Below, one piece after another: positions 26,955-35,753 of a stretch of 64,000 nucleotides of DNA. The DNA is taken from assembly GCF_031085375.1 (NCBI RefSeq), contig NZ_JAVCWF010000001.1:1116001-1180000 (forward strand), read 5' to 3'. Position numbers and translations under genes: made by a program. The stretch's first letter is position 1; the number at the start of each line of letters is the position of its first letter. The notes below the pieces were generated by a model, which worked only from the letters and a program-made list of their open reading frames with translations, had not been told where the DNA came from and did no database searches. This stretch comes from Lactiplantibacillus brownii. GTDB lineage: Bacteria > Bacillota > Bacilli > Lactobacillales > Lactobacillaceae.

Positions 26955-27387
26955 CGTCTCCGTGGACCAGCTCGTTTGCGGTGAGGCAGACCTGCAGCCA
27001 AATACCGGTCTGCAGGGCGCTTTCAAGCCGAAGCTCACGTCTTAAAAGTCGGCAAGACACTAACCTGGGAAAACCACCCAGCTAAGTGTCTTGACACGGC
27101 AAACGAGCTGGTCCACTCCGACGTTAAATAGCGATTATAATCAAAGCGATATTAGCAAAATTAGAGCCTGTTAATAACCAATTAGTATGAGAATCACTAG
27201 TCAGCGCAGGGCGGGCTGGATGATGCTCAGTGGTGAAATTTTCCTTTGCTGGTGGGTTTCCAGCTTAGGAAAAGCCCGGCTTGTGAGACCGCGCTTTGGC
27301 TCACAAACGTGGCCACCACGTTCCAGCATCAATCCAGACCAACCGGAGCGGCAAGTCAAACAGTTACTTATAAATACGATAGTTACA
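26955..27387 (+). repeat. Two-module structured non-coding repeat, copy 2
   Basis: Same orientation and layout as 4743-5177. The closing helix of module 1 pairs at 19 of 20 positions, better than copy 1. The inner helices GCAGACC/GGTCTGC, GCCGA/TCGGC and AGACACT/AGTGTCT are kept. Module 2 keeps its CTGGAT...TCCAG closing helix, the TTTTCC/GGAAAA helix and TTGTGAG/CTCACAA. Short ORFs across it are not shared with copy 1, so it is read as non-coding. It lies between the NmrA-like gene and a small membrane-protein gene. Confidence 0.75.
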
Positions 27388-27483
27388 CCATATTAGTAGT
27401 TGCTTTTACAATAAGCATATGTGTTGCCTGACTTGATTAATTTAGTTATATTTGAGATTAATCAAACGAAGGAGGACCACACG

Positions 27484-27732
27484 ATGAAAAAAGTAATCCT
27501 TGGATTAAGTGTCGTTGGCGCGATGGCAGGCGGTTATTGGTTGTGGCAGCAGCGCGATCGGTTAGCTCGGCAGGCACGCCAGTCGAGTCGGATTGATCGA
27601 CTTAAAGGTGCGGGTCTGAAAGCCAAAGGAAAACTCACTGGGGATTCTCGCGACCAGTTGCGTGGTAGCTTACTTGCTGATCGTGGTGAACTCAAAGATT
27701 GGCTCGTGGCAGTCAAATGTCAGCAGAAGTGA
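27484..27732 (+). CDS. Small membrane-anchored protein, weakly CsbD-like
   Basis: 82 residues from ATG 27484, with AAGGAGG eight bases upstream. One N-terminal membrane helix (VILGLSVVGAMAGGYWLW) is followed by a basic cytoplasmic tail. The tail segment LKGAGLKAKGKLTGDSRDQLRG resembles CsbD-type stress proteins (KGKAKE-GK-TGD). Function is unknown. A strong terminator follows. Confidence 0.65.
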   Translation: MKKVILGLSVVGAMAGGYWLWQQRDRLARQARQSSRIDRLKGAGLKAKGKLTGDSRDQLRGSLLADRGELKDWLVAVKCQQK

Positions 27733-27737
27733 TTCTT

Positions 27738-27779
27738 AAAGGCGTCAGCGACGGTGAAAATTGTCGTTGACGCCTTTTT
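27738..27779 (+). terminator. Terminator after the small membrane protein
   Basis: AAAGGCGTCAGCGAC pairs with GTCGTTGACGCCTTT, with TTTTT at the end. Confidence 0.85.
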
Positions 27780-27802
27780 AATTGTTTAGATAATTAAGTG
27801 AA

Positions 27803-27973
27803 TTAATGAAGATAGACGGTAATAACCGTAATCAGTCCAAAGAAGATACCGGGAACATTTGAAATAATGACTGGCCAATCTTTGTGAGTTTTGAACCAAC
27901 CATAGCCTGTCCAAAGTGTCGCATTGACCATCGCAATGAGTGGTTGAAGTGGCGGATCACCAGAAAATGATTA
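27803..27973 (-). pseudogene. Remnant of a SemiSWEET sugar transporter
   Basis: One minus-strand frame ending at 27803 reads GDPPLQPLIAMVNATLWTGY, then GWFKTHKDWPVIISNVPGIF and FGLITVITVYLH. This is the C-terminal two-thirds of a SemiSWEET (family pattern GNP-QPL-A--N---W-xYG ... PI-x-AN-PGI-FGL). The frame is closed by TAA just upstream and no start with the first membrane helix is found. The gene is therefore 5'-truncated or frameshifted. Intact SemiSWEETs are about 85-90 residues. Confidence 0.7.
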
Positions 27974-28379
27974 ATTTCAACCATGCGGCCCCTGAACGCG
28001 CTTTCGGTTTGAACAGTTAATTGCCAACGATTAAATTGTTGTTGATATATTAGTGCCAGCTTTAACACTTGTAGCAGAATCTAATTAAGCTAGGTTAACT
28101 GAATGACTTTGGATTAGTTGTGGGAGGGTTGACATTCTGTCGTTAAATGTTGGTAGGATTTAATGATGTTAGCCGTTATAAGTGTTGAATAATAAATAAA
28201 TAGCATCAAAAATATAATTTTTTATTTTTATATTTATAAGGGTTTAATTAATTAGTCTGTTCATTCCAGTGGACAATCGGTATAATGTAGTTGAGCTCAG
28301 GAGTAGTCGAGCTTAGTGCTTAAAACTCGTCACGTGAGGGGGGCGGTTATTAACCTAATTTTGGTTAGCAATCGAAAAT
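27974..28379. other. Intergenic region upstream of the surface-protein cluster
   Basis: About 400 AT-rich bases. TATAAT at 28282-28287 is the likely -10 of the following cluster. No ORF with a ribosome site was found on either strand. Confidence 0.4.
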
Positions 28380-30671
28380 ATGATGCGAAAAATAATAATA
28401 AGTTTTTTAATTGGACTCGGCTTAGGCGGCTTGCTCTGGCAAACTGTTTACGCGGAGGATTTACCGTTTCCAGATTCTTCAGTCGGTAACTATGTTTTTG
28501 GCGTAGGTTCTTATTATAACGCTTTCGCGGCTGGCAAACTGACGATCAACAGTAGTCCGATTGACACCCTAGAAGGGCGTTACGCCGCTCGACAAATTGT
28601 CAGTGCTGTGGACACTTTTAATGATGGTAAGGTTTGGAATAAGTTGTCACAATTTTCGCCGGTGTACGTGGCTAATGAAGTCCCATATCAAAGTACGGAT
28701 TCTTCATTAAAAACGACTGGGCAAAACTTGTTTAAAATTTTTAATACGCAAGATAAGTTGCCGGATGCTGATAAGATTGTCGTGAATAATTTACGTGATC
28801 AATTGCAACATGATTGGACCGCGACTGAGAAACAAAGTAATGCCGTTTTGATTAAGCATTTGGCTGATGAAAACGTGGGTGACGTCAATTACTTCAAAGA
28901 TAACGTGGCTTCTTTGGAAGCGGCTTATCAGGTGGAAGAAGGCAAGTCATTAACTTTAGATCCAACCAAAGCAGACGCAACAGATTATTTTGACGCTGCG
29001 GCGGATCAAATCCGTCGCATCTCAGACTATTATGCCAGTTTCAATGATAAACAGGACACGTTAGCTAATGGTGGGGTCGATGGCGTCACTGTGCAGAATG
29101 ACTTGTCCGGAACCAACCCGGAAGTGACAATCAAGTTAAGCGATGATTATGACAAGTCGTTCGATGATACGCCACCGATGATTTTCTTAAATCTGAAGGG
29201 GTCACCGCAAAACGTCACGATTAATATTGAAAATATGTCGACCAGTGTTGTCAATACCGCGGCGACTAGTGATTCGTCTTATGCGACCTATCAGTATGCT
29301 CCTTATATTTTTGTGAACTGGACTGGGGTCAAAACTTCGATGCCATTTAGTTGGGGCAGTGCTTATAAGTTTTCAGTCACTGACATTAGTGGGCAAAAAA
29401 TCACGAATGCTAGTGGTGATGATGTCACTAACTCGGACGGTAGTAAAGCGACCTTGAACCAGTTACTCTCAAGTCATATTTTAAATAATTTTCCTAATGC
29501 GACTACGGCCGATGGGAGTTACTTAACCGCTGATACTGGGAGTAGCAGTGATCTGTTTGCTGGGAGCATTATGGCACCTGATGCAAGTATTAGGGTGTCA
29601 AACGTTGGTTCAACACAATTCTTTTATGGGAGTATTATTTCCGGGAAAGATATCTTGATTGAAAATAATATGCTACCAGCCCGAGTCATTGCTAGTAGCT
29701 TTGATGTTGAGCATATTTCGAGTGACAGTATCAGTGAGCTTGATCCAAGTAAACCGCAAGTGCCGGCCATTTCGAAAGTGACATTGAGTCAAGGGAGTAC
29801 GGCAACCAATTCAAAAACCGTGGGTGACGGTGCGACGGCTGACTATTCTGCTCAGCATGCGGATGGCGCGGTTACGCTGACTGCTCGTGTGATACCACGA
29901 AAAACACCATATCAATTGTTTTATCAGTTGAATGGCAAAGCTTGGCGGCTTCTGACTAATTCAGCCATTGATGCGACGCAGTCCAGCAATGAACTGGATT
30001 TGGGAAAATTAACGGATTTAAACGATGCGAATGCGCAGACGTTAACGGCAACTGGTAAAACGACGACTCAAGCGGCAGACTATGATCCCACACAATCGGC
30101 TGATACGACGCAAACTATTTCGGCTGAACTCGCTCGAAAAAATCAGTTGAAGTTGGTCGTCATGCCACTCAAAGCCGACAGTGGGACCACGATTACAGCT
30201 GATAATGTGTCTGATTATTTATCGACTTACGCGCCAACAACGGTGAATATTGCCGAGACTGGAACTGCTGCAGCAACCTTGCCGACGGTGTTTGATTTTG
30301 AAATGCCCACGGGTGACACGGTGTTGACCGCAAGTCCAACGGTTCAAGTGACAAATGACTGGCAAGTTCCAGTGAGCTTGAGCTTAGCGGCTAGTACGGC
30401 GTTGACTACGCCGTTGAGTGATGGTGCTCAACCGTTGTCATCAATTGATTGGGTTCGGTATACGGCCACGGTGGATGCTGTCGCGACGGCGCATCATTTG
30501 AGTACTACGGCAACAACACTTTTGCCGGCTACGAGCCCACCAACGACGACTAAACAGTTGGCCTTTACAATGACGATTGATCCGGCCGACTATCCGGCAG
30601 ATGTACAGGCTGGAAAACGTTACTTTGTGCCATTTACCTGGCAATTAAATTATGGCTTAACAGCCAAATAA
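28380..30671 (+). CDS. Large secreted surface protein, choice-of-anchor-A-like, heading a WxL cluster
   Basis: 763 residues with a signal peptide (IIISFLIGLGLGGLLWQTVYAE). The middle (about residues 300-450) carries IFLNLKGSPQNVTINIEN, LFAGSIMAPDASIRVSN and FYGSIISGKDILIENNML, the pattern of choice-of-anchor-A domains found in secreted adhesins. The C-terminal third is Ser/Thr-rich and beta-rich. No LPxTG motif or membrane helix, so retention may depend on the WxL protein encoded next. A specific ligand cannot be stated. Confidence 0.7.
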   Translation: MMRKIIISFLIGLGLGGLLWQTVYAEDLPFPDSSVGNYVFGVGSYYNAFAAGKLTINSSPIDTLEGRYAARQIVSAVDTFNDGKVWNKLSQFSPVYVANEVPYQSTDSSLKTTGQNLFKIFNTQDKLPDADKIVVNNLRDQLQHDWTATEKQSNAVLIKHLADENVGDVNYFKDNVASLEAAYQVEEGKSLTLDPTKADATDYFDAAADQIRRISDYYASFNDKQDTLANGGVDGVTVQNDLSGTNPEVTIKLSDDYDKSFDDTPPMIFLNLKGSPQNVTINIENMSTSVVNTAATSDSSYATYQYAPYIFVNWTGVKTSMPFSWGSAYKFSVTDISGQKITNASGDDVTNSDGSKATLNQLLSSHILNNFPNATTADGSYLTADTGSSSDLFAGSIMAPDASIRVSNVGSTQFFYGSIISGKDILIENNMLPARVIASSFDVEHISSDSISELDPSKPQVPAISKVTLSQGSTATNSKTVGDGATADYSAQHADGAVTLTARVIPRKTPYQLFYQLNGKAWRLLTNSAIDATQSSNELDLGKLTDLNDANAQTLTATGKTTTQAADYDPTQSADTTQTISAELARKNQLKLVVMPLKADSGTTITADNVSDYLSTYAPTTVNIAETGTAAATLPTVFDFEMPTGDTVLTASPTVQVTNDWQVPVSLSLAASTALTTPLSDGAQPLSSIDWVRYTATVDAVATAHHLSTTATTLLPATSPPTTTKQLAFTMTIDPADYPADVQAGKRYFVPFTWQLNYGLTAK

Positions 30672-30674
30672 ACT

Positions 30675-31277
30675 TTGGAGGCAGTTATCATGAAAATAAA
30701 GACCTTAGCATTGAGTATTGCAGCATTAGCAGGGATGAGTTTGTTAGTTAACTTACCCGCACAAGCAGCGGATGATCAGTTGATGGGTAATTCAATTGGT
30801 GAATTTACAGTAGCTAAAGGTGAGTTGACCTTGGATGCGGTACCAACTTTCGCCTTTGAACCTACAGACGTTAAACAGTTGGTTACGAATGGTGCCAATT
30901 TGGCTTATACCAATGATACCATCACTGGTGGCAAAACTACTGGGACTGCGCTGACGGTTAGTGATTATCGTGGGAGTGACCAAGCTGGCTGGAATTTAAA
31001 TGCCAAATTAGGTGATTTTTCCAACAAAACTTCAACGATTACTGGAACGGTAACTTATGTGACAGATAATGCTGCAGCTGGGACAATTGCCGCGGCTGAT
31101 AGCACAGTTTGGAATAATACGGATGCCAAAACTGGTGGGGTTGGTACGGCAACTGCCGGCACAACCACTTCAACTAAGTTAGTGATTCCTAAGACGACTG
31201 GTATTTCTAGCGGGACCTATGATGCTGATTTAACTTGGGCATTGAGCTCGACAGCAAGTGATACGACCAGTGATTAA
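30675..31277 (+). CDS. WxL-domain surface protein
   Basis: 200 residues from its first ATG; an internal ATG (MKIKTLALSIAALAGMSLL) preceded by GGAGG is the likelier start and begins the signal peptide ending PAQAAD. The WxL domain is visible as YRGSDQAGWNLNAKLGDF (first WxL) and a C-terminal DLTWAL (second WxL). WxL domains bind peptidoglycan non-covalently. With the flanking genes it forms a Csc-type surface complex as found in lactobacilli and enterococci. Confidence 0.85.
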   Translation: MEAVIMKIKTLALSIAALAGMSLLVNLPAQAADDQLMGNSIGEFTVAKGELTLDAVPTFAFEPTDVKQLVTNGANLAYTNDTITGGKTTGTALTVSDYRGSDQAGWNLNAKLGDFSNKTSTITGTVTYVTDNAAAGTIAAADSTVWNNTDAKTGGVGTATAGTTTSTKLVIPKTTGISSGTYDADLTWALSSTASDTTSD

Positions 31278-32313
31278 GTTAAGACGTTGGTGGTTGATTT
31301 TCGTAAGCGTACTGGGCGGACTCTATTTAGCAAATGCGCAACCGGTAATTGGTCAAGCAGCCAGTGGGAACGGTGCTGGTTTTACGATCCAAATGGTGGC
31401 TAACCCACATCAAACTAGCGGCGTAACGAACTATTTTGACTTGACCGTTCAGCCTGGACAAACTGGCAGCGTTCAAATGCGTGTGATCAACCTGACTAAA
31501 CAGACCTTACATCTGCGGCTTGCCAGTAATACGGGCTACACGACTAGTAATGGGACTGAAGCTTATGATTTGTCAAAGCTTGGAACTAGAAGCACGGCGC
31601 AGTATCAGTTAAACCAATTGTTTCAGACGCCGGCTAAATTGACCTTAGCGCCTTCAGCAACCAAATTAATTACGGTACCGTACCAGATGCCGAAACAAGG
31701 CTTCAATGGCATTCTTGAAGGGGCGTTTTACTTTCTGAATCTTGCTAGTGGGTCGCGGCAGGTGACTAATCAAAAGGGGTTCTATCTGCATAATCGGTAC
31801 GCTCTGGCCTTAGGCTTGGTATTACGACAAAATGCCAAGATAACGGTTAAACCAAAATTGACATTGAACAAGATCGCTACCGGGATTGAACAGCGTCAAA
31901 AATTCAGTCCAGCGATTAGTGTTAACTTGGCTAATGTGGCACCACAATTACTCAAAAAGTTGACCGTTGATGGCCGAATCTATGGCGACAATAACCGTCT
32001 GAAATATCGGACAAAGCGCAGTGGGTTAGGCATGGCGCCTGCGTCAAACTTTGATTATCTCATTAACACTAATAATCAACGCTTGGCAGCTGGCAAGTAT
32101 CGTTTACACCTAGTTGCGACTTCTGGTTCACAGCGGTGGGTTTTCAACCGGCAGTTTACGGTTACAAAGGCGGCGGCGGATCACGCTAACGCTGAAACCC
32201 CACGTGACTGGCACTGGCTGTGGTGGTTATTGTTAATCATCATTATTTTGTTAGTGATTTGGTTGGCTTATCGTTTCGGTAAACATCAAGCAGCAAAGAA
32301 ATCAGCGAAATAG
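31270..32313 (+). CDS. DUF916/DUF3324 WxL-associated membrane-anchored protein
   Basis: From GTG 31270 the product is 347 residues; GTG 31258 is an alternative, and either overlaps the WxL gene. A signal peptide (WWLIFVSVLGGLYLANA) is followed by a DUF916 domain (YFDLTVQPGQTGSVQMRVINLTKQTLHLRL), DUF3324, and a C-terminal membrane helix (WWLLLIIIILLVIWLAYRF) with a basic tail. These proteins bind WxL partners and peptidoglycan. The overlap suggests translational coupling. A terminator closes the cluster. Confidence 0.85.
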   Translation: MIKLRRWWLIFVSVLGGLYLANAQPVIGQAASGNGAGFTIQMVANPHQTSGVTNYFDLTVQPGQTGSVQMRVINLTKQTLHLRLASNTGYTTSNGTEAYDLSKLGTRSTAQYQLNQLFQTPAKLTLAPSATKLITVPYQMPKQGFNGILEGAFYFLNLASGSRQVTNQKGFYLHNRYALALGLVLRQNAKITVKPKLTLNKIATGIEQRQKFSPAISVNLANVAPQLLKKLTVDGRIYGDNNRLKYRTKRSGLGMAPASNFDYLINTNNQRLAAGKYRLHLVATSGSQRWVFNRQFTVTKAAADHANAETPRDWHWLWWLLLIIIILLVIWLAYRFGKHQAAKKSAK

Positions 32314-32330
32314 GCTGTTCTCGATTGATG

Positions 32331-32373
32331 ATTGAGATGACGTTAGTGGTTTAAACGTTATCTCAATTTTTTT
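32331..32373 (+). terminator. Terminator of the WxL cluster
   Basis: ATTGAGATGACGTT pairs with AACGTTATCTCAAT, followed by T-run. Confidence 0.85.
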
Positions 32374-32441
32374 GATGACTTTTTAGAATGGTTTGACTTA
32401 TTGGGACAGCATCGCTCTCGATAGGCTGACATTAGAAACAC

Positions 32442-32480
32442 AAAAAAACTCGCAAGTCAGAAATGACCTACGAGTTTTTG
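32442..32480 (-). terminator. Terminator after clpE
   Basis: On the minus strand an ACTCG-A-GTCA/TGAC-T-CGAGT stem is followed by seven T. Confidence 0.8.
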
Positions 32481-32487
32481 TTGAGCT

Positions 32488-34719
32488 TTATTTAGCTGCT
32501 TTTGGTTCTTCAGTGCCTAAGATGATTTTACCGTCTTCAACTTTGGCGACCATATTTTTAACTTCACTGTGATCCAAGTAGAAGTCCGCAATCCGGTCTT
32601 CAATCTGTTCTTGGATAACTCGCCGAAGTGGTCGAGCACCCATTTCAGGATTGTAGCCGAGATCGACTAACTTTTCTTCAACTGGTTCAGTGACGTGGAC
32701 GTGTAAGTCTTGGTTGGCTAACATCGCGTTGACGTCATTGATCATCAAGCCAACGATCTTCATCAAGTTTGCCTTGGATAAAGCATTGAACTGGATAATG
32801 TCGTCAAAACGGTTCAGGAATTCCGGCTTGAAGTAGTTACCCAAGCGACTAGTAATATCGTGAGTTTTACCTTCAGCTGCCGCACCGAAACCAACGTTTG
32901 CTTCGGCATCGCCAGTCCCAGCGTTTGAAGTCATGATAATAATGGTATCTTTGAAGCTGACCGTGCGACCTTGTGAATCGGTCAAACGACCATCATCTAA
33001 GATTTGCAAGAACATATGCATGACATCAGGGTGGGCCTTTTCGATTTCATCCAATAAAATTAAGCTGTATGGATGACGCCGAACTTTTTCGGTCAATTGA
33101 CCGGCTTCTTCATAGCCGACATAGCCAGGCGGTGACCCAATCAATTTAGCCACTGAATGTGGTTCCATGTACTCACTCATGTCAAAGCGAATCATGGCAT
33201 CTTCTGAGCCAAAGAGTTCCTTAGCTAATTGCTTAGCCAACTCCGTCTTACCAACCCCAGTAGGGCCGACAAACATGAAGGACCCAATCGGACGACCAGT
33301 ACCATTTAAGCCGATACGATTCCGACGAATAGCACGTGAGACAGCTTCGACCGCGGTGTTTTGACCAATAACGTGACCTTCAAGATCACTCGCCAAGGTC
33401 TTCATTTGAGCTTGTTCCTTGGCTTGCAATTCACCAACTGGAATATCGGTCTTTTCTTCAACAATCTGCTGCATGTCTTCAACCGTCACGGTCGCAGTGT
33501 CTTCAGCGGAATCAGCCGCGTTTTCATCTGGCTTGGCTTTTTCGAGTTTGGCAACTTGATCACGGTAATAGGCCGCTTTCTCGTAGTCTTCTTTCTTCAA
33601 AGCATCTTGCTTCTGCTTTTCGGCACCGTCGATCTTTTCTTGAATCGTCTTCGGATCAACGGTCTTCAAGGTCAAATTCTTCCGTGACCCAGCTTCATCA
33701 AGTAAGTCAATGGCTTTGTCAGGTAAGAATCGATCTTGAATGTAACGGTTTGATAACTTAACCGCTGCGACGATTGCATCCGCGTTGTATTTAACGTGAT
33801 GATAATCTTCATATTCCTTTTGAATCCCTTGCAAAATCTTGATGGATTCTTCAACACTCGGTTCGTCAACCGTAACTGGTTGGAAACGCCGAGCGAGAGC
33901 CGCATCTTTTTCAATGTCGCGATATTCGTTGAGCGTAGTAGCCCCAACAAGTTGGAAGTCGCCACGAGCTAAGGCTGGCTTCAAAACGTTACCAGCATCC
34001 ATACCGCCTTCAGCATTGCCGGCACCCATAATTTCATGGATTTCGTCAATGAAGAGGACAATATTTGGATTCGATTGAACTTCCTTCATGAGTTGTTGCA
34101 TCCGTTGTTCAAATTGACCCCGAATCCCGGTGCCTTGAACAAGGGAAGCCACATCCAAACGAATGATTTCTTTATTTAATAGTTTTTGGGGAACTTGACC
34201 AGAAACAATCTTCTGGGCTAAGCCTTCAACGACCGCCGTCTTACCAACCCCAGCTTCACCAATCAGAACCGGGTTATTTTTCGTCCGCCGGTTCAAGATT
34301 TCGATGACGCGGTTGATTTCATTGTCACGACCGATGACTGGGTCAATTTTGCCTTGCTTAGCTTGTTCAGTTAAGTTGTAGCCATATTGCCCAAGTAGGC
34401 CGCCGCCGTTTGAGCCACGCCGGTTGCCCCCATTATTGGGACCAGCAGGTTGGGTCGGTGGGGTCTGTTGCTGTTGCCGATAGCCGTCGCCAGAATTGAC
34501 GTCGCCGCCTTGCATAGCGCGGAAGATATCGTCAAGACCGCCAAAACCAAATGGATCTTGTGCCATATCAGTACCTCCAACTCCGTTATTTGGTTGCTGT
34601 TCCTGATTCTTGAGCAGTTGATAGCAATTTTGGCAAAGATTGATCTGCCGCCGCTGACCGTTGACGTTCGTATATAAATGAATCGTCGCTTCGTTCTTAT
34701 GGCAATTGTCACAGAGCAT
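32488..34719 (-). CDS. clpE: ATP-dependent Clp protease ATPase subunit ClpE
   Basis: 743 residues from ATG 34719 (N-terminus [21 protein letters not shown], matching family starts); a GTG at 34734 would add five. The N-terminal zinc finger (CDNCHKN...LCQNCYQ), first AAA module with GEAGVGKTA, a coiled middle region ([29 protein letters not shown]) and second AAA module with GPTGVGKTE are all present. It unfolds substrates for ClpP and is induced by heat or protein damage. A CtsR site overlaps its promoter region. Confidence 0.95.
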   Translation of the reverse strand: MLCDNCHKNEATIHLYTNVNGQRRQINLCQNCYQLLKNQEQQPNNGVGGTDMAQDPFGFGGLDDIFRAMQGGDVNSGDGYRQQQQTPPTQPAGPNNGGNRRGSNGGGLLGQYGYNLTEQAKQGKIDPVIGRDNEINRVIEILNRRTKNNPVLIGEAGVGKTAVVEGLAQKIVSGQVPQKLLNKEIIRLDVASLVQGTGIRGQFEQRMQQLMKEVQSNPNIVLFIDEIHEIMGAGNAEGGMDAGNVLKPALARGDFQLVGATTLNEYRDIEKDAALARRFQPVTVDEPSVEESIKILQGIQKEYEDYHHVKYNADAIVAAVKLSNRYIQDRFLPDKAIDLLDEAGSRKNLTLKTVDPKTIQEKIDGAEKQKQDALKKEDYEKAAYYRDQVAKLEKAKPDENAADSAEDTATVTVEDMQQIVEEKTDIPVGELQAKEQAQMKTLASDLEGHVIGQNTAVEAVSRAIRRNRIGLNGTGRPIGSFMFVGPTGVGKTELAKQLAKELFGSEDAMIRFDMSEYMEPHSVAKLIGSPPGYVGYEEAGQLTEKVRRHPYSLILLDEIEKAHPDVMHMFLQILDDGRLTDSQGRTVSFKDTIIIMTSNAGTGDAEANVGFGAAAEGKTHDITSRLGNYFKPEFLNRFDDIIQFNALSKANLMKIVGLMINDVNAMLANQDLHVHVTEPVEEKLVDLGYNPEMGARPLRRVIQEQIEDRIADFYLDHSEVKNMVAKVEDGKIILGTEEPKAAK

Positions 34720-34796
34720 ATTGCTGTCACACACCTTTCTTAATCAGAAATATTCACTAAGTCGATGAATCGTCCTAGTGAAAGGTTCAAAAATCA

Positions 34797-34820
34797 TCTG
34801 ACCTTTGTTGACCTTTGACT
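34797..34820 (-). promoter_or_regulatory. CtsR operator of clpE, three heptads
   Basis: On the minus strand AGTCAAA, GGTCAAC, AAA spacer and GGTCAGA follow one another, close to the CtsR consensus of two RGTCAAA heptads with a 3-bp spacer plus an extra adjoining heptad. It lies just downstream of the -10. Confidence 0.85.
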
Positions 34821-34823
34821 ATT

Positions 34824-34851
34824 AGTATAACGATTTTTATAGACCGTGCAA
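34824..34851 (-). promoter_or_regulatory. clpE promoter
   Basis: TTGCAC (34846-34851), 16-bp spacer, TATACT (34824-34829), read on the minus strand. Confidence 0.7.
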
Positions 34852-35141
34852 GTTTAAAGACTCAACATCAAAACTGGATAGCTTTGGACTTACAGGAGTG
34901 GTCTAAAACGTGAAGATTCAACAACTTAATTATTTCTGAAGTGTTCGGCCGGTTCGACTAAATCACTTGTCATTCGGTATTATCAGTTGTATATTTAACA
35001 CCTAATCAGAACAAGTCAGTTCGTGAACCGTCTGACCATATTATAGTACAACTTAGTCATTTCGCACGTAAATGGTCTGACCTGTCCTGATGTTAGTTGA
35101 TGAACGTTCCTAACTGAACGGATTAAGAAGGAGGGAAAACT

Positions 35142-35339
35142 GTGGCAACGGATTATCATCAGTTAATGGAAGCCTTGCGTACAGGTGAGCGGGAAAGCTT
35201 TAGTGTGGACCCCGCGGACTTTATGGCGTTCCATGAAGCCTACATGGGCTATGAATACCGAAAAAGAATCATTGGTATGGCTGACCTTGATGGGCACGTT
35301 GTTTACCATTTTGATAAGGATGGTAAGGCTACCAATTAA
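35142..35339 (+). CDS. Small conserved protein of unknown function
   Basis: 65 residues from GTG with AAGGAGGG eight bases upstream. Acidic and soluble, with a YMGYEYRKRIIGMADLDGHVVYHFDKDG core. No family recognised. It is divergent from clpE and ends about 150 bases before ptsH, whose promoter lies in between. Confidence 0.65.
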   Translation: MATDYHQLMEALRTGERESFSVDPADFMAFHEAYMGYEYRKRIIGMADLDGHVVYHFDKDGKATN

Positions 35340-35363
35340 TCGCAATTTGATGAATGAAAGGGC

Positions 35364-35392
35364 TTGTATTTCAATTGGATAATTGCTATCAT
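35364..35392 (+). promoter_or_regulatory. ptsHI promoter
   Basis: TTGTAT (35364-35369), 17-bp spacer, TATCAT (35387-35392). Confidence 0.65.
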
Positions 35393-35486
35393 CAATATTA
35401 AGGGCTCTAGAGCGCACGTGTTGGCGGCAACTCGGGTTGACTCGGAACCAATTTAAATTTACATCTTCGAAGGAGATCGAATAGTT

Positions 35487-35753
35487 ATGGAAAAGAAAGA
35501 TTTTCACGTAATCGCAGACACAGGTATCCACGCACGTCCCGCAACATTATTGGTACAATCAGCAAGTAAATTCAACTCAGAAATTACGTTGCAATACCAA
35601 GACAAGTCAGTTAACTTGAAGTCCATCATGGGTGTTATGTCACTCGGTGTTGGTAAAGATGCAGATGTAACGATTTCAGCAGAAGGTGCTGACGAAGCAG
35701 ATGCTATCGCAGCTTTGGCTGAAACGATGAAGAAAGAAGGATTATCTGAATAA
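35487..35753 (+). CDS. ptsH: Phosphocarrier protein HPr
   Basis: 88 residues. The active-site His15 lies in GIHARPAT and the regulatory Ser46 in [11 protein letters not shown], as needed for HPr kinase control of catabolite repression. It transfers phosphate from enzyme I to sugar-specific EIIA proteins in the cytoplasm. AAGGAG precedes the ATG, and the stop overlaps the ptsI start (TAATG). Confidence 0.97.
   Translation: MEKKDFHVIADTGIHARPATLLVQSASKFNSEITLQYQDKSVNLKSIMGVMSLGVGKDADVTISAEGADEADAIAALAETMKKEGLSE

Noticed and set aside
27187..27396. ORF of about 69 codons in repeat copy 2
   Set aside because: The frame is not kept in repeat copy 1 and the region is dominated by RNA-like helices.
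27832..28068. 78-codon minus-strand ORF downstream of the small membrane protein
   Set aside because: A different frame over the same DNA encodes a recognisable SemiSWEET remnant, so this ORF is a shadow.
35030..35090. Repeated TCTGACC words upstream of the 65-residue gene, resembling CtsR half-sites
   Set aside because: Spacing does not fit a CtsR tandem heptad and no promoter overlaps them.
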